From positions 1,426,001 to 1,490,000 of the forward strand of contig OZ242299.1 of the NCBI GenBank assembly GCA_965207995.1: a stretch of DNA of 64,000 bases, given 5' to 3'. The stretch's first letter is position 1. Each line of letters begins with the position of its first letter. This DNA comes from DAOUKH01 sp965207995. GTDB lineage: Bacteria; Chloroflexota; Dehalococcoidia; SHYB01. This document shows positions 15,636 to 22,976 of the stretch, one piece after another. The notes under the pieces were generated by a model that saw only the letters and a list, made by a program, of their open reading frames with translations, ran no database searches and had not been told where the DNA came from. Both the position numbers and the translations under genes were made by a program.

Positions 15636-15722
15636 ACGCTCACTGAAGTCCAAACCCGCGGCCCATTAGTATCGCAGGGGGGCACGCGCTTCAGGCGCGC
15701 CGGGCCCTGGCTCGCCCGATGA

Positions 15723-15728
15723 TAGAAT
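15723..15728 (+). promoter_or_regulatory. Candidate -10 box (TAGAAT) of the MetF pair
   Basis: TAGAAT about 60 bases before the ATG at 15785, in the position where similar boxes precede other genes of this window. No -35 recognised. Confidence 0.35.
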
Positions 15729-15784
15729 GCTGCCCTTCCTGTTGGCCCCCGCACTCGGGCCGGCGGATCGGGGGGAATCGGCCG

Positions 15785-16654
15785 ATGGCAACGGTAACCA
15801 GCGCCTACGCGCAACGGGGTACGCAACCCCTCGTCGCCATGGACTGCTCACCGCCCCGCTCCGGCGACCCATCCTTCGCCGACGCAATCGCCGGCATCGA
15901 GACCGACTTCGTCTGCGCCGCCTACAGTCCCGGCCGCTCCGCCCGCATGGACCCCGTGGCCGCCGCCGCCTCGGTCCGCCGCGTCGCCGGCATCGACGCC
16001 ATTTTCAGCCTCGGCACCCGTGACATGAACCGCCTCGCCCTCCAGATGCACCTGCTCGGCGCGCAGGCCCTCGGCCTCGACAACGTCCTCGTCCTCCACG
16101 GCGACGACTTCTCCCCCAAGGACTTGACCCGCACCCGGCCGGTGCGCGACGTCACCCCCACCCGCCTGCTGGCCGACATCCGCGCCCTGAACGAAGGACG
16201 CGACTTCAAGGGCCTCAAACTCGCCGCGCCGACGCAGCTTTGCGCGGGCGCCGCCATCGACCTGAGCAAGGGGGTCGAGGCGGAGGCCGCGCTGGCCCTC
16301 CGGAAGATCGACGCCGGCGCCGAGTTCATCATCGCCCAGCCGACCTACGACCCCGCACCGCGCCGCGACTTCCTCGACCGTTACCAGGAGCTCGCGGGCG
16401 CGCCTTTCCCGGCTCCGGTATTCTGGGGAGTGCAACTCTTGACGCGGGACGGCTTGGTCTTCGGCGACCCGCCGCCGCGCTTGGTGGACGAGATCGCCCA
16501 AGGCCGCCCCCCGGCCGACGTCGCGGTCGAAGTCGCCGGAGCGCTGCGCGAGACCGGGGCCGACGCCTTCTACGTCGTGCCCCCCATCCTGAAGGGTGGG
16601 AGGCGAGACTACGAGGCGGCCCGCGACGCCATCGCCGCCATCAAGAAGCTCTAG
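15785..16654 (+). CDS. MetF-fold protein (methylenetetrahydrofolate reductase-like)
   Basis: 289 residues from the ATG after GGGGGAA. The pattern of a folate/FAD TIM barrel is visible: start strand with Asp (VAMDCSPPRSGD), VLVLHGDD (like the ALRGDPP of MetF), GAEFIIAQPTYD (like GADFIVTQLFF) and PAPVFWGVQLL. It is shorter on motifs than the canonical MetF that follows eight bases downstream, so it is probably a diverged paralogue. It may be a partner subunit or act on another C1 carrier. The two genes are surely co-transcribed. A specific reaction cannot be assigned. Confidence 0.75.
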   Translation: MATVTSAYAQRGTQPLVAMDCSPPRSGDPSFADAIAGIETDFVCAAYSPGRSARMDPVAAAASVRRVAGIDAIFSLGTRDMNRLALQMHLLGAQALGLDNVLVLHGDDFSPKDLTRTRPVRDVTPTRLLADIRALNEGRDFKGLKLAAPTQLCAGAAIDLSKGVEAEAALALRKIDAGAEFIIAQPTYDPAPRRDFLDRYQELAGAPFPAPVFWGVQLLTRDGLVFGDPPPRLVDEIAQGRPPADVAVEVAGALRETGADAFYVVPPILKGGRRDYEAARDAIAAIKKL

Positions 16655-16662
16655 CGCCACCC

Positions 16663-17532
16663 ATGAAGATCGCCGACAAGCTCACCGAGCCGGGCCACAG
16701 CTTCTCCTTCGAGTTCTTCCCCCCAAAGGACGACAAGTCGGCACAGGCCCTGCTTCGCGCCGCCGAGCGCCTCCAAAGCCTCAACCCCGCCTACGTCTCC
16801 GTGACCTGGGGCGCCGGCGGAAGCACCCGCCGGAAGACCCTGGACGTCGTGCAGATGATCAAGTCGCGCTTCGGCCTGGAGAGCATGGCCCACCTGACCT
16901 GCGTCGGCGCCTCCAAGACCGAGATCGACGCCATCCTGGAGGACATCGACACGCGGGGCATCGAGAACGTCCTCGCCCTGCGGGGCGACCCGCCCCAGGG
17001 CGACACGTCGTTCACCCCGCACCCCGACGGCCTCGCCCACGCCGACGAGCTCGTGGCCCGCATCCGGTCAAAGTGGGACTTCTCGATCGGTGTCGCCGGC
17101 TACCCGGAGGGGCACATCGAGTCGCCGAGCTTGGAGGCCGACCTCGACAACCTCAAGCGGAAGGTCGACGCGGGCGGCGACTTCATCGTCACCCAGCTCT
17201 TCTTCAAGAACGACGCCTTCTTCGACTTCGTCGAGCGCGTCCGCGCCGCCGGCATCGACGTGCCCGTCCTACCGGGCATCATGCCCATCACCAACGTCGG
17301 CCAGATCAAGCGCTTCACCGAGCTCTGCGGCGCATCGATACCCAAGCCGCTGCTGGAACGCATCGAGGCCGTCGCCGACGACCGCGACGCCGTCATCGCC
17401 GAGGGGATCGAGTACGCCACCCGCCAGTGCCGGGAGCTCCTGGAGCAGGGAGCCAAGGGCGTGCACTTCTACACGCTCAACCTCTCCCGTTCCACTAAGA
17501 CCGTGCTGGAGAACCTCCGCTCGCCGGCATAG
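16663..17532 (+). CDS. metF: 5,10-methylenetetrahydrofolate reductase
   Basis: 289 residues, typical for bacterial MetF. It reduces 5,10-methylene-THF to 5-methyl-THF with FAD and NAD(P)H for methionine synthesis. Clear signatures are FSFEFFPPK (catalytic Glu region), YVSVTWGAGGS, HLTCVG, ALRGDPP, GVAGYPEGH and GADFIVTQLF-type GGDFIVTQLFF. The C-terminus reads GVHFYTLN, also canonical. It starts eight bases after the MetF-like gene without its own promoter, so the pair is one operon. The gene to the right is convergent. Confidence 0.95.
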   Translation: MKIADKLTEPGHSFSFEFFPPKDDKSAQALLRAAERLQSLNPAYVSVTWGAGGSTRRKTLDVVQMIKSRFGLESMAHLTCVGASKTEIDAILEDIDTRGIENVLALRGDPPQGDTSFTPHPDGLAHADELVARIRSKWDFSIGVAGYPEGHIESPSLEADLDNLKRKVDAGGDFIVTQLFFKNDAFFDFVERVRAAGIDVPVLPGIMPITNVGQIKRFTELCGASIPKPLLERIEAVADDRDAVIAEGIEYATRQCRELLEQGAKGVHFYTLNLSRSTKTVLENLRSPA

Positions 17533-17554
17533 CCCGCGCCTCTAGGCAGCCAAG

Positions 17555-19177
17555 CTACATGCCGATCGCGGAACCCGCGCGGGCCGTGGGGTCGGTGCGG
17601 ACGTTGACCACGGCCGGGCCGTCCGCGGCGAAGGCGCGGTCGAGGGCCGCCCGGATGTCCTCGGGCTTCTCCACCCACTCGCCGTGGCAGCCGATGGCCG
17701 CCATCATCTCGTCGTAGCGCTGCCAGCCCAGCTCGCGCCCCACGCTGCCGTAGGAGCCGCGGCTGGTGAAGCCGGCGTTGTTGCAGATGACAACCTTGAT
17801 GTTCAGGTTGTGGCGCACCGCCGTGTCCATCTCCATGCCGTTCCACCCGAACGCACCGTCGCCGCTGAGCACGACGACCCGCTTGTCGGGATTGGCGGCC
17901 TGCGCCCCGAGTCCGAAGGGCACGCCGACCCCCATGACGCCGTGCGGGCCGGCGTTGAGCCGGTGGCGCGGCATGAACGTGGGAATCGAGTGGCGGGCGA
18001 AGCCCAGGGTCTCGTGCCCGTCCACCACCAGGACGTCGTTGGGTTCCATCGCCTCGCGAAGCTCCCGGCACAGCCGCAACGGGTGAATCGGATCGGCGTC
18101 GGAGTGGAGCAGGTCTTGCGCGCGCTCCTCGCGGGCCGCGTCGGAGGCCCTGAGCGTCTCCACCCACTCCCCGTAGGCGGCGGAGTCAATGCGGCCCTTG
18201 GCCTCCTCCGTCAGCTGCTCGAGCACGGCGCGGGCGTCGCCCAGGATGCCCACGTCGACGGCGCGGTTGTGGCCGAGCTCTTTCCCGTCCACGTTGACCT
18301 CGATCACCTTGGCGTCTGCGTTGAAGCGGGGCGCGCGCAGGTTGAACAGCATCGCGTTCGCCCGCGTCCCGATCACGCAGATCGCATCCGCTTCCCGAAA
18401 CGCGCCGCTCCGAGCTCCGGGGAAGAAGAGGTCGTGGTCCTCCGAGATCGCCCCGCGGCCTTGCGGCGTGGTGAAGAACGGGATGCCCGTCGCCTCGACG
18501 AACGCCCGCAGCTCGGCCTCCGCCTCCGACCAGAAGATGCCGCTGCCGGTGATGACGAGCGGCTTCTTCGCCCCGGCGAGCATGCCGATGGCCTCGCGCA
18601 CCAGCGCGGGGTCGCCGTGGGCGCGGGCGCTGACGCGGTACCGCTCTGGATACATGACCCGCTCCTCATCAACCTCCCGCGTCAGCACGTCGCCGGGAGC
18701 GTCCAGGTAGACGGCGCCCTTGCAGCCGTCCTGGGCGTGGCGGAAGCCGATGCTGAGGTATTCGGGGATGCGATGCGTGAGGTCCATCTTCATCGCCAGC
18801 TTGGTCACCGACTTGAACATCGGCACCTGGTCCATCTCCTGAAAGACCTCGACGCCAATCCCCTCGATGGAGGAAGAGCCCCCCACGCAGATCACCGGGC
18901 ACGCGTCGGCCTGCGCGTTGGCGACGCCGGTGATGGCGTTGGCGGTGCCCGGGCCCGCCGTCGTGACGCAGATGCCGGTCTTGCCCGTAGCCCGGGCATA
19001 GGCGTGCGCCGCCATGGCAGCCGCCTGCTCATGGCGGACGTAATAGCAGGTCAGCCCCAGCTTCTCCGCCTCGGCGATAATCGGCGAGATCGGCCCGCCC
19101 ATCAGATAGAACAGCGTATCGACGCCCTCGTTCTGCAGCGCCTTCGCCACAAGATACGACCCGCTCACCTTCGCCAT
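17555..19177 (-). CDS. Thiamine-diphosphate enzyme (acetolactate synthase / 2-hydroxyacyl-CoA lyase type)
   Basis: 540 residues with the three domains of the ALS-like family. The PYR domain has catalytic Glu in RHEQAAAMAAHAYAR (about 49-63) and TTAGPGTANAITG. The central domain starts near 190 (KKPLVITGSGIFWS). The PP domain carries the ThDP/Mg motif GDGAFGWNGMEMDTAVRHN. No regulatory subunit gene is adjacent, and the active-site region is not that of biosynthetic IlvB. A catabolic 2-hydroxyacyl-CoA lyase or oxalyl-CoA decarboxylase-like role is therefore as likely as acetolactate synthesis. The start ATG follows AGGAGG. Confidence 0.85.
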   Translation of the reverse strand: MAKVSGSYLVAKALQNEGVDTLFYLMGGPISPIIAEAEKLGLTCYYVRHEQAAAMAAHAYARATGKTGICVTTAGPGTANAITGVANAQADACPVICVGGSSSIEGIGVEVFQEMDQVPMFKSVTKLAMKMDLTHRIPEYLSIGFRHAQDGCKGAVYLDAPGDVLTREVDEERVMYPERYRVSARAHGDPALVREAIGMLAGAKKPLVITGSGIFWSEAEAELRAFVEATGIPFFTTPQGRGAISEDHDLFFPGARSGAFREADAICVIGTRANAMLFNLRAPRFNADAKVIEVNVDGKELGHNRAVDVGILGDARAVLEQLTEEAKGRIDSAAYGEWVETLRASDAAREERAQDLLHSDADPIHPLRLCRELREAMEPNDVLVVDGHETLGFARHSIPTFMPRHRLNAGPHGVMGVGVPFGLGAQAANPDKRVVVLSGDGAFGWNGMEMDTAVRHNLNIKVVICNNAGFTSRGSYGSVGRELGWQRYDEMMAAIGCHGEWVEKPEDIRAALDRAFAADGPAVVNVRTDPTARAGSAIGM

Positions 19178-19216
19178 GACGACCTCCTGCTATCGAGTCC
19201 GGCGGTTGCCCGCGCC

Positions 19217-19222
19217 ATACTA
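19217..19222 (-). promoter_or_regulatory. Candidate -10 box (TAGTAT) of the ThDP enzyme gene
   Basis: TAGTAT on the minus strand, 40 bases before the start at 19177, matching the recurring spacing of -10 boxes in this window. Confidence 0.35.
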
Positions 19223-19248
19223 CCCCATCCGCCGCCGCGTCACGCGCC

Positions 19249-21177
19249 CTAGTCGGGGTCGACGGCGATGACGACCTTGCCGAACCCAAACAGGGGTTCG
19301 AAGACCAAGGTAAGCCCCCCGGCGTCGGGGGGAATCTCGAAGATGATTGGGCCCCGCTTCACCTGCCCTCCGTCGAAAGTCCCATCGACCGGCGAGCGAA
19401 TGGCGGACCACGTCGCCGGATGGATCGTATAGCTGTAGCCATCCGAGTCCTTAAGCGTCAACTGCTGGTTGGAGTCGATCGCAATCCCAGCTGTCGAGAG
19501 GTTCCTAACCGCTAGGTCGAGGACCACGAACCGGAGTCCGGCGTCTGGCCGAACGGGTAGCCTCTCGGTCAGCGATGCGCCGTGGAGTAGCAGTTCCACG
19601 TCCCCGGCCTGGACGGGCTCGCCGGTGGCAAAGATGGTCGGCGGCGTCTCGCCGGGGATGAGCGCCGGAGGTTCAATACCCCGAGGAGTCGGCCCGAGCG
19701 CGATGAGGGCCTCCTGGGCGCTGAAGGTGCGCAACGTGAAGCTCAGGGCCAGTTCCTCTCCGTCGGCATCGATCTCGAACACGACCTCGCTCCGGATGCG
19801 CTCGCCGGGGCTGATGACACCCTCGCCAGGAAGCGCTGCCCCCCTCGCGAACTCCCCCCACCTGCGGTCGGGGTCGTAGACGCGCGTCGCCGAGTCCTTG
19901 AGTCGAATGTAGAAGAGCCTCGATACGTCCCGCTCCCCGGCGTTGACCAAGGCCAAATCGACCGCGACGAACCGTTTTCCCGGGTTCTGCCGGATGTGCA
20001 CCGGGAGGTCCGGCTCTCTCCAACCGAGCACCACCGCGACGAGGTCCTCCAGCCGGATCAGATCGCCCAAGCCGAACTCCGTCACGCTCTGGGTCAATGG
20101 CTGGGGAATCGGGAGGGGCGTGGCCGTCGGACTCGGCGAGGAGGGAAGCGGCGCGGTGCTCCCCATCCTCAGGAAGGGAAGGTCCTCCAGAACCGTGGCC
20201 GCCGAAACAGCGAAGCCCGACGAGGCCGGCGAGCCGGGCTCCGAGATGTTGACCCCGGTGATGCGCCCGTCCAAGGTGAACAGCGGCCCGCCCAGTTGGT
20301 CGGGGTCGACCGGCGACCGTGTGCGGACCAACCAGCGGAGGGTCGACGAGTCGAACTCGATGCCGGTTACCTCCGTCTCGGCGACCGACGCCCGGCTCTC
20401 TCCCAGCGAATAGCCCATCGCAAACACCGCATCGCCTGCGGGCGGCGCAATGACGCTGCCCAACGGTGCAGCCTGGAAGTCTCCCGAGCAACAGATGCGG
20501 ACAAGCGCCAGATTCCTCACCTCGTCCACGCCGACAATCTCCCCCGTATGCAGCGCGGCGTCGTTGACCAGCACCGCAATCGCGGTGCCGTCCTCGACGA
20601 CCTGGTGTGCGGTCAGGACGAGCGCCCCGCCGTCGGCGCTGGTCTCGATGATCACCCCGGAGCCCACGTTCATGAGCGTCTGAACCTTGACCACGCTTGG
20701 TCGCACGGTAGCGGCCGTGACCACCAGCGTCTGCTGGTTTGTGGGCGTGGGACTGGGCGGCGGCAGCGCGGTGGGGGTCGCCGTGGGCGTCGCCGTCGGG
20801 CGCGGCGTAGGCGTCGCCACCCGCGTCCGGCCCGGTACCGGCGTCGGCGTGGGCTCGGGCGTCCACGTCGGCGCCGGGGTCCACGTCGGTACCGGGGTCC
20901 ACGTCGGCCCGGGCGTTGGCGTCCTTGTGGCCGCGGTCGGCGGCGTCGGCGTCGAGGTCGGGGTCGGCGTCAAAGTGGGCGTGGGAGTGGGCGTCGGAAG
21001 CGGCGTAGGCGTCGCCGTGGCCGTCGGTGTCGGAGTTGGGCGTGGGGTGATCGTGGGCGCCTCCGTAGCCGTCGGGCGCGGAGTCGGCTCGACGGGAACG
21101 GGGGTCGGCTCCGGCCCCCGGCACGCCGCCACCGCCAGCAGCCCGGCGCAGACAACTATGAGTGCGCGCGTCGTCAC
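19249..21177 (-). CDS. Lipoprotein with trypsin-fold domain lacking the catalytic triad, plus two DUF4352-like domains
   Basis: 642 residues. A lipoprotein signal ends at Cys19 (AVAAC). A very long Pro/Thr linker covers about 22-150 with repeated TWTP units. Residues about 155-340 follow the HtrA-type serine-protease fold (SVVKVQTL, GSGVII, NLALVRI, GDAVFAMGYSLGE, GGPLFTLDGRITGVN). All three triad positions are changed. TAHQVV stands where TNAHVV is expected, RNLAL replaces the DLAL aspartate, and DQLGGPL replaces GNSGGPL. It should not cut peptides; binding is more likely. The C-terminal half holds two domains resembling the immunoglobulin-like DUF4352 (FVAVDLALVNAGE; FVVLDLAVRNLS), common in exposed lipoproteins. 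Confidence 0.85.
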   Translation of the reverse strand: MTTRALIVVCAGLLAVAACRGPEPTPVPVEPTPRPTATEAPTITPRPTPTPTATATPTPLPTPTPTPTLTPTPTSTPTPPTAATRTPTPGPTWTPVPTWTPAPTWTPEPTPTPVPGRTRVATPTPRPTATPTATPTALPPPSPTPTNQQTLVVTAATVRPSVVKVQTLMNVGSGVIIETSADGGALVLTAHQVVEDGTAIAVLVNDAALHTGEIVGVDEVRNLALVRICCSGDFQAAPLGSVIAPPAGDAVFAMGYSLGESRASVAETEVTGIEFDSSTLRWLVRTRSPVDPDQLGGPLFTLDGRITGVNISEPGSPASSGFAVSAATVLEDLPFLRMGSTAPLPSSPSPTATPLPIPQPLTQSVTEFGLGDLIRLEDLVAVVLGWREPDLPVHIRQNPGKRFVAVDLALVNAGERDVSRLFYIRLKDSATRVYDPDRRWGEFARGAALPGEGVISPGERIRSEVVFEIDADGEELALSFTLRTFSAQEALIALGPTPRGIEPPALIPGETPPTIFATGEPVQAGDVELLLHGASLTERLPVRPDAGLRFVVLDLAVRNLSTAGIAIDSNQQLTLKDSDGYSYTIHPATWSAIRSPVDGTFDGGQVKRGPIIFEIPPDAGGLTLVFEPLFGFGKVVIAVDPD

Positions 21178-21193
21178 GACAACCGTCCCAGCC

Positions 21194-22219
21194 CTAACTT
21201 GCGCCGGCGTCGCGGACGCGCGGCATCACTTCGTTGACCACGAGCTCCAGGCACTCCTGCCCAAGCTCGGCGGGCATCCCGCCCATGGTTGGGCGCAGGT
21301 TAAGCGACGCCCAGTCGCCGAGCACCTGACGCTGGCGGAGCATGAACTCGGTGCACTCCTCCGGAGTCATCACCCGGTAGATCCCCTGCTCTTTCAGGAC
21401 GTCTGCGTTCGGCGCGGTGAAAAACATCATGTTCGGATCGTCGTCGTTGTATTGCGCGTAAGCGTTCCATTCGTGGAGCGCGTGCGGCGCGATAACGTCC
21501 CACGCCCGCTCCGGGTCGCGCGACACATGGAGGTGGAACGGGTGCGGATCCGGCGGACTCGGCAGCTCCGGCCCCGGGTCCTTCCCCAGCTTCACCATCT
21601 CGTCCCGGTACGCCCCCCACCACTTAGGCCCCACCGGAATGAAGCCGTCGGCGTGCCGCGCCGCGCGCCGTGCAGCCGCCTCGCTGTTGCCCCCAAGCAT
21701 GATCTTGGGCCGCGGCTGCTGTACCGGTCTCGGACGCACCTTCACGCCCTTCAGCGTCCAGAACCGGCCGTCATAGTCGAACGGCCCTTCGTCCTCCCAG
21801 CAGCGCCGGATGATGTCGAGCGCCTCGTCCACACGCGCCGCCCGCTCGTTGCGGGGCACGCCGAAGCCGTCGAACTCTTTATGGTGATAGCCGCCCGCCA
21901 CACCGAGGGTGAAGCGGCCGCCGCTCAGACAGTCGAGCACCGCGCCGTCCTCGGCCACGCTCAGCGGATGGTGCAGCGGCAGCACCATGATCGCGAACCA
22001 GATCTCCATGCGCTTCGTGCGCGCCGCGATCGCCCCCGCCATGACGAACTGCGAGGGCAGGTAGCCGTCGTCCTCGAAGTGGTGCTCGGCGAGGGCCACC
22101 CGCGCGATCCCGTTCTGGTCGGCGTATTCCATCATCTCCAGGAACTCGCCGTACAGCTGCTGGTGCGAGCGCCCCGAGATCGGCGGGTTGCGGAGAAAGG
22201 CGTTGATCGAGACCTGCAC
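21194..22219 (-). CDS. Luciferase-like (LLM class) flavin monooxygenase
   Basis: 341 residues from a GTG that has a perfect AAGGAGG at four bases. An ATG at 22237 is the alternative. F420- or FMN-dependent TIM barrel of the bacterial luciferase family: LAEHHFED, SGGRFTLGVAGGYHHKEFDGFG, FDYDGRFWTLKGVKVRPRPVQQPRPKIMLGG across about 100-220, and RHADGFIPVG. The long insertion at about 230-300 is not assigned. Such enzymes oxidise organic substrates, often sulfonates, alkanes or ring ketones. The neighbouring genes do not narrow the substrate. No flavin reductase gene is adjacent. Confidence 0.88.
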   Translation of the reverse strand: MQVSINAFLRNPPISGRSHQQLYGEFLEMMEYADQNGIARVALAEHHFEDDGYLPSQFVMAGAIAARTKRMEIWFAIMVLPLHHPLSVAEDGAVLDCLSGGRFTLGVAGGYHHKEFDGFGVPRNERAARVDEALDIIRRCWEDEGPFDYDGRFWTLKGVKVRPRPVQQPRPKIMLGGNSEAAARRAARHADGFIPVGPKWWGAYRDEMVKLGKDPGPELPSPPDPHPFHLHVSRDPERAWDVIAPHALHEWNAYAQYNDDDPNMMFFTAPNADVLKEQGIYRVMTPEECTEFMLRQRQVLGDWASLNLRPTMGGMPAELGQECLELVVNEVMPRVRDAGAS

Positions 22220-22359
22220 GGCGCCTCCTTCGGCCATCGTCGACGGACGGTAGCGGTAGACCACGAGACCGGCGGAGCGGAGCGCCGCGCACAGGAGTGA
22301 TCTCACCCGAAGCGAGCCTACCAGCGGCGTTGGGGGATGACAAGAAGCAGGACGGCGTT

Positions 22360-22929
22360 TTAGCCGAACGCGACGCGGAAGAGCCGGCGCACCGACTCGT
22401 CGGTCTCGACGCCGTCGAGGTCGCCGCGCGCGAACCAGCGCAGGTCGAGCGACTCCTCGCTGACCCGCGGCTCCGCGCCGGGGTCGGCCCGAACGAGGAA
22501 GCGAGTGTCGAGGTGCAGATGCTCCGGCTCGCCGGGACGGGCCGGAATCACATGAATGTCGAGGTCGACCGGTGCCGGATCTATGGCGAGGTCGGCGATC
22601 CCGCTCTCCTCCACCGCCTCCCGCAGCGCCACGCCCACGAGGTTGGCGTCGCCGTCGGCGTGCCCCCCCAACTGCAGCCAGCGCCCCAGCTTGCGGTGAT
22701 AGGTGAGCAGCGCCCGCCGCTCCTCATGGTCGAGCACCAAGGCCGACCCGGTCAGGTGCCCTGGCAGGCACGTCCGCCGGTGCGCGTCTTCCGGGTGCGC
22801 CTCGATGAACGCCAGCATCCGCTCGCGCACCGCCCGCTGCGCCTCATCCGGCGCCTCGTACGCCAGCAGCAAGCGCCGCGCCGCATCGAGATCATCGGTC
22901 GGCGGAAAAGTCCCCCGGACAAACCCCAT
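22360..22929 (-). CDS. NUDIX hydrolase
   Basis: 189 residues. The Nudix box is GGHADGDANLVGVALREAVEES (about 93-114), with the catalytic REAVEESG intact. The first Glu of the classic GX5E is replaced, as in a known actinobacterial/chloroflexal subgroup with the GGHADGD signature. An N-terminal extension of about 50 residues precedes the fold, which is common in that subgroup. It probably hydrolyses a nucleoside diphosphate derivative; the substrate is unknown. It lies alone between the LLM gene and a large lipoprotein, all on the minus strand. Confidence 0.85.
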   Translation of the reverse strand: MGFVRGTFPPTDDLDAARRLLLAYEAPDEAQRAVRERMLAFIEAHPEDAHRRTCLPGHLTGSALVLDHEERRALLTYHRKLGRWLQLGGHADGDANLVGVALREAVEESGIADLAIDPAPVDLDIHVIPARPGEPEHLHLDTRFLVRADPGAEPRVSEESLDLRWFARGDLDGVETDESVRRLFRVAFG

Positions 22930-22976
22930 CGCGGCCGCAAGTCTACCAGCCGCCGCCCTACCAACGGCGACCGCTC

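Noticed and set aside
17684..19252. 522-codon open frame on the plus strand
   Set aside because: Antisense shadow of the thiamine-diphosphate enzyme, whose motifs are complete on the other strand.
20687..22300. 537-codon open frame on the plus strand with long Val-Gly repeats
   Set aside because: The Val-Gly part is just the complement of the Pro/Thr linker of the pseudo-protease lipoprotein; the rest mirrors the LLM gene.
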